A stretch of 64,000 nt of DNA from Mesorhizobium sp. WSM4313 (GCF_002294725.1 NZ_NSFT01000018.1:26766-90765); one strand, 5' to 3'. Shown: positions 16,169 to 25,322, numbered from the stretch's first letter. Notes: generated by a model from the letters alone, not told the origin. Program-made: numbers and translations.

Positions 16169-17203
16169 TTACCCTGAGGCCATGACGTTGGGGACTTCAG
16201 CTACGATCCTCACCCCTTGCTCCGACCAATCGCGTTGCAGCGATCCCTGAAGCTGTTTCCGAATTGTTGCATCACCGATCAGCGTTCCAAATCCTTTTCG
16301 TCGACGCGTTGGTGGAGGTGGTCCTCCGATCTCCTCCCAAATGAGGATGAAGCCGCCATTCTGCGGTCTGTCGTGCCAATTGACTTGCACTCGACCTATC
16401 GCTGTCGAGAGCGAACCGTGGGAAGCCGCGTTGACTGCCAGTTCATGAATGAACAGCGACAACGGCTGGACAGAATGTGCTGCGAGAGCAACGTCGGGTC
16501 CGTCCAGCAGAGCGCGAGTGGCTCCGTACGGCTCGAGCTGTGACAAGATTGTTTCCCGCAATGGAATCTGGTGCCAGGCCCGCTTCGACAGCAAGCTATG
16601 CGCTCGAGCCAAAGCCTGTATGCGCCGCTGGACCGATGCTGCATATAGAGCAGCATCGTCAGATCGCGTCAGGCGAACAATGCTGTCGACCAGAGCAAGC
16701 ACATTGTTGGCTCGATGGTCCACCTCCAGGAGCAAGCGATGCTCCGACGCCTCCAGGTTCTCGATCCTGCGATAATCTGTGCGGTCAATTTGCGACGCGA
16801 AATGATAGACTAGACGGCCACCCTCGTCATGGATTGGACTGAGGTACAGCTGATTCCAGAAAGCCGAACCATCCTTTCGATAGTTGAGCAATTCGACGTT
16901 GATCTCACGTTCCTCCAGCAATCCCGCTCGGATCTCAGCGATTGCCGCCGGGGAGGTCGCGGGACCTTGAAGAAACCGGCAGTTGCGTCCGAGGACCTCA
17001 TTTGCTTGGTAGCCCGTGAGGTTCAGAAACGCCCGGTTCGCCAGCACGATTGGATGGCCTTTCTGAGTGGCATCAGTCACCACCATCGGCATTCGCGTGC
17101 GTTGGAAAGCTATTGCAGCCAGTTCCTTGCGGTCAGCCATGGTGCGATCGGTGATCGCGGCTGGGCTATCACCGTGCAGGCTGGAGGCGCCTTCCTTGTC
17201 CAT
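16169..17203 (-). CDS. Blue-light sensor: LOV-domain HWE-family histidine kinase
   Basis: A 344-residue soluble kinase. Residues about 28-145 are a LOV (PAS) domain with the flavin signature GRNCRFLQG; Cys75 should form the FMN adduct in blue light. The phospho-acceptor helix has EVDHRANNVLALVDSIVRLT with His163, the HWE/HisKA_2 type rather than HisKA. The C-terminal ATPase follows (FIHELAVNAASHGSLS; GFGTLIGDATIRKQL). The start at 17203 is preceded by AAGGA; the frame is open upstream to 17521 without family similarity. No response regulator is adjacent, so the partner is elsewhere. Relatives include Brucella LOV-HK and Rhizobium leguminosarum R-LOV-HK, which influence virulence, adhesion and exopolysaccharide. 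Confidence 0.9.
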   Translation of the reverse strand: MDKEGASSLHGDSPAAITDRTMADRKELAAIAFQRTRMPMVVTDATQKGHPIVLANRAFLNLTGYQANEVLGRNCRFLQGPATSPAAIAEIRAGLLEEREINVELLNYRKDGSAFWNQLYLSPIHDEGGRLVYHFASQIDRTDYRRIENLEASEHRLLLEVDHRANNVLALVDSIVRLTRSDDAALYAASVQRRIQALARAHSLLSKRAWHQIPLRETILSQLEPYGATRALLDGPDVALAAHSVQPLSLFIHELAVNAASHGSLSTAIGRVQVNWHDRPQNGGFILIWEEIGGPPPPTRRRKGFGTLIGDATIRKQLQGSLQRDWSEQGVRIVAEVPNVMASG

Positions 17204-17793
17204 CGTCACGTTTCCTTCGGCTGACGGCTCAGGAAAAACGTTGATGAAGCTAAAACGTTTCCCATCAGCTTGTTCAGCACACCTCCAAGTCGGTCTAAGC
17301 TGCGGTGGCTGATCAAGGCAAAGCGTGCACGACAGCGGACCATTAGCACTCATCAGCCCAGCATCGCCCATAACCAAGCGGTGTTCCCAGGCCAATGCCG
17401 CCAGCGACTGCCCGGAGCATAGGCCGGGAGCATCTGGCTTGAGATGATGCGGTGCAACCTGGGTCAGTTGATGACCTTTCGACATGCCGCCGTCGCGCTC
17501 GGCCTCGCTGAATGCAAGCATCTTTGTCGAAGTGGCCCGAAGGGATGTTCTTCCGTCACGGGCAGCGATTGTTTTCCCTGCATCTTTTTAGAGTGGTCCA
17601 CAACAGGACTCGAACCCCTTATCGCGAGTGCTGAACTTGAGCCACATATCGGCACTTCAAGCTGGCCGGTGCATCACCTGGAAGCGGGCGTTCGTGCAGT
17701 GACATTGTTGGTAGGTTATGAGGATTCACTGAGAGGGGGCTTCAGAAGAGTTGCGCATGCTGCAACCGGTTGACCAGGCGCTCGCCATGAAAT
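17204..17793. other. Gap between the LOV kinase and the PNPOx-like gene
   Basis: No gene is supported. The minus-strand frame of the LOV kinase continues to 17521 but carries no known domain. Near 17595-17615 a T-arm-like sequence (minus strand GGTTCGAGTCC) occurs without a cloverleaf around it; see the rejected items. Confidence 0.4.
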
Positions 17794-18243
17794 TCAGCTG
17801 TCTATCGCCTCGCGGCCCGTAACTTCCGCGATAAAGATTCTAAAGAACACGTGGGGAAGGCGTCCCATGTTCGAGGACGTGCCTGGCTTGAGTGCGCCTG
17901 GCTCCCACCAGTCGGCGTGCTTGCTCAAGACGGACCATGCATGATCGATCTCGATCTTGTGCCCGATCCGGTCAGGGAGTTCCTCATAGCGGCCGCTGAC
18001 AACCACACTTTTCCAGCCACGGCCCATATTGCGTTCATCGACCTGCACTGAGACGAGCGGATTGGAGCGCATCCACTCGATCTTCTTGCCCAGCATGGAG
18101 AAGGCATAAAGATGATTGTCCGCGTGGGCGTAATAAAAAGGCACGACGTAAGGTTGCCCGTGTTGGGCGCAGGCTAGGCGGCCGATGCGATTGGCTGTGA
18201 GTAGCTTTGTGCATTCCAAAGCGGAAAGTGTACGGATCTGCAT
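17794..18243 (-). CDS. Pyridoxamine-5'-phosphate-oxidase-like FMN-binding protein
   Basis: A 149-residue split-barrel flavoprotein: RTLSALECTKLLTANRIGRL, QPYVVPFYYAHADNHLYAFS, then GKKIEWMRSNPLVSVQVDER, WKSVVVSGRYEELPD. This is the PNPOx-like/NimA-type family that binds FMN or F420 and reduces varied substrates. True PNPOx residues for pyridoxamine phosphate are not evident, so vitamin B6 synthesis is unlikely. AGGAG stands before the ATG at 18243. Such genes are often found in oxygen-limited or nitric-oxide regulons; here it flanks hemA, but no FixK box was seen in front of it. Confidence 0.8.
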   Translation of the reverse strand: MQIRTLSALECTKLLTANRIGRLACAQHGQPYVVPFYYAHADNHLYAFSMLGKKIEWMRSNPLVSVQVDERNMGRGWKSVVVSGRYEELPDRIGHKIEIDHAWSVLSKHADWWEPGALKPGTSSNMGRLPHVFFRIFIAEVTGREAIDS

Positions 18244-18382
18244 GGCAAGCTCCTAAATGCGGGCTTCGTGCTGCGATTTCCTCGGAACGCGTGCAGCGGC
18301 CCGCTGTCCAACCTGTGTACATCTTGGGATCGTCGGCATCTTTCGCGTGTTGCGATAAATCAGGGTTCGCCGGCTCTACCTG

Positions 18383-19660
18383 TCAACCGCCCGATCGTTG
18401 GGCGAGCAGCGGAATGATCCGGTCGCTCTTGGCGACGGCGGGGCGGCCGGAGCTGGCATAGGGAATGCCCAGCGCATCCCAGGTCTCGACCAGCGCATCC
18501 TGCAATTGGGCGATCAGCGCGTCCGAATGGAAGGGTGTGGGCGTGATGCGCAGCCGTTCGGTGCCGCGCGGCACCGTCGGATAGTTGATCGGCTGGATGT
18601 AGACGCCGTGCACGCCAAGCAGCCGGTCGCTGGCCATCTTGCAAAGCTCGGGGTCGCCGACCAGCACCGGCACGATATGCGTGGCCGATTCCATCACCGG
18701 CAGCCCGGCCGCGGCAAGCACCTGCTTGGTGCGCGCCGCCTGGCGCTGCTGCGCGTCGCGCTCGGCCTGCGAGCGCTTGAGATGCCGGATCGAGGTGGTG
18801 GCGGCGGCGGCGATCGCCGGCGGCAGCGCGGTGGTGAAGATGAAGCCCGGCGCATAGGAACGCACCGCGTCGATGACGGCGCTGGTGCCGGCGATGTAGC
18901 CGCCAAGCGTGCCGAAGGCCTTGGCCAGCGTGCCCTCGATGATGTCGATGCGCTCGGCCAAGCCTTCGCGCTCGGTGATGCCGCCGCCGCGCGGGCCGTA
19001 CATGCCCACCGCATGGACCTCGTCGATATAGGTCATGGCGTTGTAGCGTTCGGCGAGTTCAACGATCTGCCTGATCGGCGCGATGTCGCCGTCCATCGAA
19101 TAGACGCTTTCGAAGACGATCAGCTTGGCGCGCTCGCGCCCCGCGGCCTGAAGCAGGCTTTCCAGATGCGCGACGTCGTTGTGGCGGAAGATCTTCTTTT
19201 CGGCGCCCGAGCGCCGCACGCCTTCGATCATCGAGGCATGGTTGAGCTCGTCCGAGATGATCAGGCAGTTGGGCAGGAGCCTGGCGATGGTCGAGATCGA
19301 GGCCTCGTTGGAGACGAAGCCGGAGGTGAAGACCAGCGCTGCCTCCTTGTCATGCAGATCGGCGAGCTCCTGCTCAAGCTCGACCAGCGGGTTGGAGGTG
19401 CCGGAAATGTTGCGGGTGCCGCCGGCGCCCGAGCCCATCTTGGCGGCCGCGTTCTGGAAGGCGGCAATCACATCCTCGTTCTGGCCCATGCCGAGATAGT
19501 CGTTGGAGCACCATACGGTGATTTCCTGGGCGCGGCCGTTGGAACGCCAGATGGCGCGCGGGAACTTGCCCACAATGCGCTCCAGGTCGGCGAAAACGCG
19601 ATAGCGACGCTCGGCGTGGAGCTGGTCGATCGCATCCTCGAAGAACCGCTGATAGTTCAT
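18383..19660 (-). CDS. hemA: 5-aminolevulinate synthase
   Basis: A 425-residue PLP enzyme condensing glycine and succinyl-CoA to 5-aminolevulinate, the first step of haem synthesis in alphaproteobacteria; cytosolic. Family marks: RSNGRAQEITVWCSNDYLGM, GSGAGGTRNISGTSNPLVEL, YIDEVHAVGMYGPRGGGITE and the lysine region IDIIEGTLAKAFGTLGGYIA that carries the PLP Schiff-base lysine. Full length. An AAGGA site precedes the ATG at 19660. A FixK-type box (CTGAT-TTAA-ATCAA, 19802-19815) lies about 140 bases upstream, linking haem supply to low oxygen, as expected for feeding the cbb3 oxidase and FixL. Confidence 0.96.
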   Translation of the reverse strand: MNYQRFFEDAIDQLHAERRYRVFADLERIVGKFPRAIWRSNGRAQEITVWCSNDYLGMGQNEDVIAAFQNAAAKMGSGAGGTRNISGTSNPLVELEQELADLHDKEAALVFTSGFVSNEASISTIARLLPNCLIISDELNHASMIEGVRRSGAEKKIFRHNDVAHLESLLQAAGRERAKLIVFESVYSMDGDIAPIRQIVELAERYNAMTYIDEVHAVGMYGPRGGGITEREGLAERIDIIEGTLAKAFGTLGGYIAGTSAVIDAVRSYAPGFIFTTALPPAIAAAATTSIRHLKRSQAERDAQQRQAARTKQVLAAAGLPVMESATHIVPVLVGDPELCKMASDRLLGVHGVYIQPINYPTVPRGTERLRITPTPFHSDALIAQLQDALVETWDALGIPYASSGRPAVAKSDRIIPLLAQRSGG

Positions 19661-19801
19661 GTCGAAATGTCCTTTGCAAGAAGCGGCGCCGTGAGTCGCT
19701 ACGGTTCGGGCTAAACTACGAACAGGAAGCGGGCTCCGCTTTGAGCTATGTCAAATTACGGGCATGCTCGGGACGGGGAGATATCCTCGATCCAAACAGA
19801 A

Positions 19802-19815
19802 CTGATTTAAATCAA
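19802..19815. promoter_or_regulatory. FixK/FNR-type box between hemA and a small gene
   Basis: CTGATTTAAATCAA matches TTGAT-N4-ATCAA in 9 of the 10 conserved positions. It lies 142 bases before hemA on one side and 34 bases before the small gene at 19850 on the other. Its distance from hemA fits an activator site for a promoter about 100 bases before the gene. Confidence 0.7.
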
Positions 19816-19849
19816 AGCGTGGAATCCCAATTCGGCGCACGTTGGCCGG

Positions 19850-20065
19850 ATGTGGAATCCGATCGCAAGCGCTCCGTTTGGTTGCAGCCTGGAACTGGCC
19901 GTCATTGACGAGGAAGGCCTGCACCCGCTCATATTCCCTTGCGAAAAGGGACGCGAAGGCTGGAGGAACGCCGTTACCGGTGCACGCGTGGATATCCGTC
20001 CAACGCACTGGCGCGACTGGCAACCGAAAACCGCGCAGGCGAGTTCACTTCAAGGCTCGCCCTAA
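19850..20065 (+). CDS. Small conserved rhizobial protein (71 aa)
   Basis: Reads MWNPIASAPFGCSLELAVID, EEGLHPLIFPCEKGREGWRN, AVTGARVDIRPTHWRDWQPK. The pattern W-x-P-I-x-x-A-P ... L-x-[LV]-A-V-I-D ... F-P-C ... G-W ... P-T-H-W-R-x-W is one I recognise from many small, uncharacterised rhizobial proteins, so it is very likely a real gene. The FixK-type box at 19802-19815 lies 34 bases upstream and may also control it. Convergent with fixJ. Function unknown. Confidence 0.7.
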   Translation: MWNPIASAPFGCSLELAVIDEEGLHPLIFPCEKGREGWRNAVTGARVDIRPTHWRDWQPKTAQASSLQGSP

Positions 20066-20067
20066 AT

Positions 20068-20679
20068 TTAAAGTGTGGAGTCCGCGATCAAGGCCATACG
20101 AACGAGGTGCGAGAGGCTGCCAGCACCCATTTTGCTCATGACATTTGCGCGATGGATCTCGACCGTTCGTGGGCTGATCCCGAGATCGTAGGCTATTGTC
20201 TTGTTCGGCAGCCCCGACACCAGCCCGTCAAGCACTTGGCGCTCCCGTTCGGACAAGGCCGCGAGATTCTTTCGGATTTCGGCCGATTGCGGATGTGTCG
20301 CGAGCGGCCGACTGTGGTGGTCCAAGGCGGAATGAATCGCGTCGATCATGACCTGATCGTCGAACGGTTTTTCGATGAAATCCACTGCGCCTTCCTTCAT
20401 GGCCTGAACGGCCAAGGCAACATCCGCGTGGCCCGTCATCACGATCACTGGCACGCTCTGACCACGGGCTTTCAATTGCCGCAGAAATTCGATGCCATCG
20501 ATCCCCGGCATGCGCACGTCGGTCACGATGCAACCATCGATCTTCTGTGGCTCCGTCCCCAGGAATGCGGTTGCCGATTCATAGAGGCGCACGGCAAAGT
20601 CGGCCGTTGCGAGAAGGAAGCCCAGGGACTTGCGAACGTCAACATCGTCGTCGACTACATGAACAATATCACTGGCCAC
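20068..20679 (-). CDS. fixJ: Response regulator FixJ
   Basis: A 203-residue response regulator. The receiver (1-120) has the acidic pair VVDDDVDVR, phospho-acceptor Asp54 in IVTDVRMPG, the Thr in VIVMTGHADV and Lys in FIEKPF. The LuxR-type helix-turn-helix (LSERERQVLDGLVSGLPNKT then ISPRTVEIHRANVMSKM) occupies about 140-195. Phosphorylated by FixL at low oxygen, FixJ activates fixK (and nifA in some species). It overlaps the end of fixL by 11 bases, so the two are co-translated. Full length and intact. Confidence 0.96.
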   Translation of the reverse strand: MASDIVHVVDDDVDVRKSLGFLLATADFAVRLYESATAFLGTEPQKIDGCIVTDVRMPGIDGIEFLRQLKARGQSVPVIVMTGHADVALAVQAMKEGAVDFIEKPFDDQVMIDAIHSALDHHSRPLATHPQSAEIRKNLAALSERERQVLDGLVSGLPNKTIAYDLGISPRTVEIHRANVMSKMGAGSLSHLVRMALIADSTL

Positions 20680-22264
20680 TGGCGACCTCTTCCTTCTCTA
20701 CAGCGCGCAGAGTGAACCGAAACGCGGTTCCTCCGCCAGCCATCGGCTCAGCCCAGATATGGCCACCGTGAGATTCGACGATGGTGCGACAAATGGACAG
20801 GCCGACACCCATTCCGTGCTTCTTGGTGGTGACGAAAGGCTGGAAGAGCTGGGCTGAAACCTCGGGAGCCAACCCAGGGCCGGTATCGATGACACTTACC
20901 TCTGCCATGCCATCGTGTCGGGCTTCGGTGACGACACGCAGTTCCCGCCGCGGAGCGCCATGCATGGCTTCTACGGCGTTTCTCATCAGGTTCAGCAGAA
21001 CCTGCTGGATTTGGATGCGATCGGTCAAAACGAGCTCGGCCGTCGGATCGAGTTCGTAAGTGACGCGCACGTCGGCTTCCCTGGCGCCCACCAGAGCCAG
21101 CGACGAGGCGTCCTCGATGAGTGCCGGCAGACGTTCGACCTGGCGCTCGCTTTCGCCCCTTGCGACGAAATCCCGGAGACGCCGAATGACATCGCCGGCT
21201 CGCAAAGCCTGTTCAGCGGCCTTCTCGACGGCCTCTCGCAACATCGGGGCGCTCTCATCCTTGCTCCTGTCGAGGATGCGACGGCTGCCTTTGAGGTAGT
21301 TCGTAATGGCCGTCAGAGGTTGGTTGATCTCATGCGCCAGCGTCGACGCCATTTCGCCGAGCGCGGTGAACCGTGCCATGTGAAGCAACTCCTGCTGCTG
21401 CTCCTGGATTCTAGCTTCTGTTCTGTGTCGCTCCGTCAGGTCGCGGCAGAAACCGGTGAAGAAACGCCCCGTTCCCGGATGCATTTCGCCCACGGCAAGC
21501 TCCATCGGAAATGTCGATCCATCCTTGCGCATCCCGGTTACGGTCCGGCCAAGCCCAATTATGCGGCGCTCTCCCGTCGTGAGGTAACGCTGCATATAGG
21601 CGTCGTGCTCTTCCCGGTAGGGCGAGGGCATCAGCAACTTGACATTTTGACCGATCACCTCGCTGGCCTTGTAACCAAACAACGTTTCGGCCGCGGTGCT
21701 GAAGGATTGAATATTGGCGCTTTCGTCAATGACGATCATCGCATCCGGCACGGTCGCCAGGATGGAACGCAGGTGGTCCTCGCGCAATTGCAGCGAAGCG
21801 TTGGCAAATGAAAGGTCGCTGACGTCCGTGCCCTGAACGAAGATCGCTGTGATCCGCCCGTCTTGGGCCCTGATTGGCTGATAGACGAAATCCAGGATAC
21901 GCTCCTCCGCAAGGCCGGTTTGAGCGTTGCGGAGCACGACCTTGATGCCACGCCCGACATAAGGCTCGCCGGTGGTGCCGACACGATCGAGCAATTCGAA
22001 GAATTCCTGTCCTTCAAGCTCAGGCAGGGCCTCCCGAACCGACTTGCCGATGACCTGCCGATGACCGATCAGACGTTGGTAAGCCGCATTGGTCAGCTGG
22101 AAAATGTGGCCGGGCTCGCTGAGCAGCGTCATGAAACCTGGGGCCTGATCGAACATCAGCGCAAGAAGCTCGTGTTCCGGCAAATTGTCTTGCTCCGAGG
22201 GCCTGTCCACGCGCGGAGCCGATTTGGCAGCGGTTTCGGGCGAAGCTTGCCCCTTGTTGCTCAC
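20669..22264 (-). CDS. fixL: Oxygen-sensing histidine kinase FixL
   Basis: A 531-residue soluble kinase. Residues about 33-150 are a first PAS domain (APGFMTLLSEPGHIFQLTNA). Residues about 165-280 are the haem PAS: the proximal His220 lies in REEHDAYMQRYLTTGERRII and the distal-side arginine (Arg240) in GLGRTVTG, the same 20-residue spacing as His200/Arg220 of Bradyrhizobium FixL. The transmitter has His311 in STLAHEINQPLTAITNY, then the N-box and GLG boxes (VIDTGPGLAP, HGMGVGLSICRTIVE). There are no membrane segments, unlike S. meliloti FixL. Oxygen bound to haem inhibits autophosphorylation. Ends inside fixJ. Confidence 0.96.
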   Translation of the reverse strand: MSNKGQASPETAAKSAPRVDRPSEQDNLPEHELLALMFDQAPGFMTLLSEPGHIFQLTNAAYQRLIGHRQVIGKSVREALPELEGQEFFELLDRVGTTGEPYVGRGIKVVLRNAQTGLAEERILDFVYQPIRAQDGRITAIFVQGTDVSDLSFANASLQLREDHLRSILATVPDAMIVIDESANIQSFSTAAETLFGYKASEVIGQNVKLLMPSPYREEHDAYMQRYLTTGERRIIGLGRTVTGMRKDGSTFPMELAVGEMHPGTGRFFTGFCRDLTERHRTEARIQEQQQELLHMARFTALGEMASTLAHEINQPLTAITNYLKGSRRILDRSKDESAPMLREAVEKAAEQALRAGDVIRRLRDFVARGESERQVERLPALIEDASSLALVGAREADVRVTYELDPTAELVLTDRIQIQQVLLNLMRNAVEAMHGAPRRELRVVTEARHDGMAEVSVIDTGPGLAPEVSAQLFQPFVTTKKHGMGVGLSICRTIVESHGGHIWAEPMAGGGTAFRFTLRAVEKEEVASGQ

Positions 22265-22303
22265 AAGCAGTCTCCGGATCGAGAAACGGCAGCACTCCCT
22301 GAT

Positions 22304-22528
22304 CTAGCATTGATCCGCCGGCACGCCAAACAGCTGCGCCGGGATCTTGGTCGCGATCAAAGCGCCTTGGACTGTTTGTTCTGGCCGGTCATCAGGCTCG
22401 ATCAGTATCCGCTCGGCAGCTCCGTCGAGATCCTCGTACTGGCCGCTGCGCAAAGCCCACAGGAAGCCAGACAAACCAAGCGCTCCCAGAAACAGAGCCA
22501 CCGGAATGAGATAGGTGAGCGTGGTCAT
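22304..22528 (-). CDS. fixS: Cbb3 oxidase maturation protein FixS (CcoS)
   Basis: Seventy-four residues: one N-terminal membrane segment (YLIPVALFLGALGLSGFLWA, about 6-25) and the CcoS signature LWALRSGQYEDLDGAAERIL. FixS is required for inserting haem/copper cofactors into the cbb3 oxidase. The C-terminal extension after PDDRPEQ is somewhat longer than in short CcoS proteins. Its ATG overlaps the fixI stop by 4 bases (22525-22528). Last gene of fixGHIS. Confidence 0.95.
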   Translation of the reverse strand: MTTLTYLIPVALFLGALGLSGFLWALRSGQYEDLDGAAERILIEPDDRPEQTVQGALIATKIPAQLFGVPADQC

Positions 22529-24810
22529 GGACGGGCCGCTTCGATGACATCGGTGCGGCGTCGGGCCGGCGCAGCTTCAGGCGCCGCTTTCGCCGTTGCG
22601 TGAAGCCGCATCGCGTTTGCAATCACGATCAGCGAAGAGGCGCTCATTGCGACCGCCGCGATGAGCGGCGTCACGTGACCCAGAACGGCGATCGGAACGG
22701 CAAAGGCGTTGTACACGATCGCGATGCCGATGTTCTGGCGAATGAGCCGGCCGGCCTTGCGCGAGACATCCATCGCCAGAGGGACCGCAAGCAGGCTTTC
22801 GCGCAGGAAGACGAAATCCGCGGCCTGCCGGCCAATGTCGGCCGCGGTTGCCGGAGCTATCGAAACATGCGCCGCCCGCAAGGCCGGCGTGTCGTTGAGG
22901 CCGTCGCCCACCATCAGCACCTTGTGTCCGGCGCGGGTCAGCGCCTCGATCCACTCGACCTTTCCCGAAGGCAGCAGCGCCGGCGCGAAACTGTCGACAC
23001 CCAGTGATTTGGCAACCTCCCCGCAGTCCTTCGCGGTATCTCCGGACAGCATCTCGACCGACACGCCGGCGTCCTCCAACTGCCGGATCGCTGCGCTGGC
23101 GTCTTCTCGCAGCGCGTCCTCGAAAGCAAAACACGCAACGATGTTTCCATTCTTTGAGAGCACCGTGCCGCCATGGCCGCCGGGTTTGCCTTCCCCGCCG
23201 GTGCGAGCCTTCCAACCCGCCCATCCGCGTCTTCCTAGCCGCCACGTATTCCCTTCCGTTATGGCTTCAATGCCGAAGCCCGGATGCTCGCTGACGGTTT
23301 CGACGACGGGCCGGCCGGAATACCCTGCATAACTGGCGATTGCCCTCGAGAACGGATGGCGGGAATGAGCCGCCATGTCCGCCGCAATTGCAAGCATGAT
23401 CGGACCGATTGATGACGCATTCACCAGCTTTGGGCGCCCGAGCGTCAGCGTCCCGGTCTTGTCGAAGACAGCCGTGTCGATCGTCGCGAGACGCTCCATG
23501 GCCGAACCGTCCTTGACCATGACGCCGTCCTCGAACAGACGTCGGGCCGCAACGACCTGGACGATCGGCACCGCGAGGCCGAGCGCGCAGGGACAGGTGA
23601 TGATGAGCACGGCGATGGCGATAGTCATGGCGCGGTGCCAGTCGCCGGATGCGGTCACCCAGCCGAGGAATGTCACGAAGGCCGCCAGATGGACCACGGG
23701 CGCGTAGAGCGCCGACACGCGATCGGCGATGCGTCGATAGCGTGAGCGGCCACCTTCGGCGGCCTCCATCAGTCGAACCATTTCAGCCAGGAAGGAATCC
23801 TTGGCGGCGGCGGTCGCCTGCATCGTCAGCGGACCCGTCAGGTTGAGCGTACCAGCCTGCACATGAGCGCCGGCAGTCACGGCTTTGGGTTCGGTTTCAC
23901 CGGAGACGATCGAGCAATCGAGATCGGAATTGCCGCTGACGATATCGCCGTCGACCGGTACCCGTTCTCCGGCCGCGATGAGAAGGCGCATCCCAGGCAC
24001 AAGTTCGGTGATTGGCAGGTACTCGCGTGTTCCATCGTCACGCAGGACAAGCGAACCCCTTGATGCGAGCATTGAGAGGCCATTGACGGCGGTTCGCGCC
24101 CGCTCCCGCATGACGTGGTCGAGCATGCGGCCGATCAGCAGGAAGAAGAGCAGCGACACGGAGGCATCGAAATAGGCGTGCTCGCCGTGATTGATTGTCT
24201 CGTAAAGACTCATCGCGTAGGCGAGCGACACGCCCACCGCGATCGGCACATCCATGTTCATGCGACCGTGACGCAGCGCATTCGTCGCGGAGCGGAAGAA
24301 AATTCCGCCGGCGAAGGCGAGAGCCGGGATGGCGATCAGCGCGGACAGCCAGTGGAACAGATCGCGTGTCGCGCCCTCGGCGCCGGACCAGACCGATACC
24401 GACAGCAGCATGATGTTGCCTGCTGCGAAACCTGCCACGGCGACAGCGCGGATCAGTTCCGAGAGCGTCCTGTCCTTCACGTGATTTTCGGTGTCGAACA
24501 GATGCGCCTGATAGCCGAGACGGCCGAGCACGGCGAAGAATGGCGGGACGCCGTCGCCATGCCAGCGTATCGACACTCGTTTCGTCGACAGGTTGACGCG
24601 CGCGGACTCGATGTTCTCGACCCTGCCGAGCGCGGTCTCGATCGCTCGTATGCAGGCTCCGCAATGAACCGTCGGCACCGACAGGTCGGTCTGGTGCATG
24701 TCGCCACCCAGAGAGCGGCTGGCCAGCTTGATCTCCTCGCTCGAGGGCGGTGCCGACGCCGAGGCGGCCATCTCCAATGCCATCTCAGCTCCTGGCGCGC
24801 AGCAGCTCAT
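22525..24810 (-). CDS. fixI: Copper P-type ATPase FixI (CcoI)
   Basis: A 761-residue P1B ATPase that moves copper for the assembly of the cbb3 oxidase, inner membrane. N-terminal heavy-metal domain with CGACIRAIETAL, eight predicted membrane segments, the CPCALGLAVPIVQ channel motif, phosphorylation site VFDKTGTLTLG, and hinge MVGDGLNDTPALRAA. The ATG at 24810 overlaps the fixH stop by 4 bases (ATGA); the frame remains open to 25446 only over fixH and fixG. The leading stretch SCCAPGAEMALE is Cys-containing and could also bind metal. Confidence 0.96.
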   Translation of the reverse strand: MSCCAPGAEMALEMAASASAPPSSEEIKLASRSLGGDMHQTDLSVPTVHCGACIRAIETALGRVENIESARVNLSTKRVSIRWHGDGVPPFFAVLGRLGYQAHLFDTENHVKDRTLSELIRAVAVAGFAAGNIMLLSVSVWSGAEGATRDLFHWLSALIAIPALAFAGGIFFRSATNALRHGRMNMDVPIAVGVSLAYAMSLYETINHGEHAYFDASVSLLFFLLIGRMLDHVMRERARTAVNGLSMLASRGSLVLRDDGTREYLPITELVPGMRLLIAAGERVPVDGDIVSGNSDLDCSIVSGETEPKAVTAGAHVQAGTLNLTGPLTMQATAAAKDSFLAEMVRLMEAAEGGRSRYRRIADRVSALYAPVVHLAAFVTFLGWVTASGDWHRAMTIAIAVLIITCPCALGLAVPIVQVVAARRLFEDGVMVKDGSAMERLATIDTAVFDKTGTLTLGRPKLVNASSIGPIMLAIAADMAAHSRHPFSRAIASYAGYSGRPVVETVSEHPGFGIEAITEGNTWRLGRRGWAGWKARTGGEGKPGGHGGTVLSKNGNIVACFAFEDALREDASAAIRQLEDAGVSVEMLSGDTAKDCGEVAKSLGVDSFAPALLPSGKVEWIEALTRAGHKVLMVGDGLNDTPALRAAHVSIAPATAADIGRQAADFVFLRESLLAVPLAMDVSRKAGRLIRQNIGIAIVYNAFAVPIAVLGHVTPLIAAVAMSASSLIVIANAMRLHATAKAAPEAAPARRRTDVIEAARP

Positions 24811-25322
24811 TGCAGGGCTCCGTTTGAAATCATGATGCGGCGAACATCGCGAAACGGCGACGCAAGCCCGGCGTCCGCATCGATCTCCACGATCCAGACG
24901 CCATCCTTTGGGGTGTGGCGAACAGCGAACGTGTCCGTGCTTCCGGGAATATCTCGGGACACCGCGGCAAGTGTCAGGGCCTCGTCCTCGGCCTCGTAGG
25001 CCGGGTGCCGGAACAGCATCTTGACGCCGCGCAGCGGCACCGGTTTGCCCTGGCTGTCGACAAGACTGTAACGGACTTCGCCGGAAGCGACGTTCAGCGT
25101 GCCCGTCCAGCCTAACGCCGCCTGCGCCCTTCCGTTCCTCGCTTCTTCGTTGAACTGCTGGCTGGCAACGTAGGTGTTTTCGACGACGAGGCCGGTCCAG
25201 CTCTTCTGGGCGAGCGTGGCCATGGTGAGATTGACCCCGATCACCACCGCGAAGAACGCAAGAATGGAGATCAACATATGCTTGCCGGTGAACTCTCGCG
25301 GCTTCCGCGTTTCGACGCTCAT
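24807..25322 (-). CDS. fixH: FixH, cbb3 oxidase assembly protein
   Basis: A 171-residue membrane-anchored periplasmic protein: one membrane segment at about 15-37 (MLISILAFFAVVIGVNLTMA), then NTYVASQQFNEEARNGRAQA, the usual FixH/CcoH pattern, and a beta-rich domain. It acts with FixI and FixG in oxidase assembly. Starts within the fixG stop (25319-25322) and ends within the fixI start, so all four fixGHIS genes are coupled. Confidence 0.95.
   Translation of the reverse strand: MSVETRKPREFTGKHMLISILAFFAVVIGVNLTMATLAQKSWTGLVVENTYVASQQFNEEARNGRAQAALGWTGTLNVASGEVRYSLVDSQGKPVPLRGVKMLFRHPAYEAEDEALTLAAVSRDIPGSTDTFAVRHTPKDGVWIVEIDADAGLASPFRDVRRIMISNGALQ

Noticed and set aside
17590..17625. tRNA-like T-arm (minus strand GGTTCGAGTCC) near a 3' ACCACT
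   Set aside because: The T-stem has a mismatch and no anticodon or D-arm can be folded upstream. It could be chance or a tiny attachment-site leftover; not enough to call a tRNA or att site.
18398..19714. Long plus-strand frame (438 codons) antisense to hemA
   Set aside because: Gly/Arg/His-rich shadow of hemA caused by codon bias; no similarity and no start signal.
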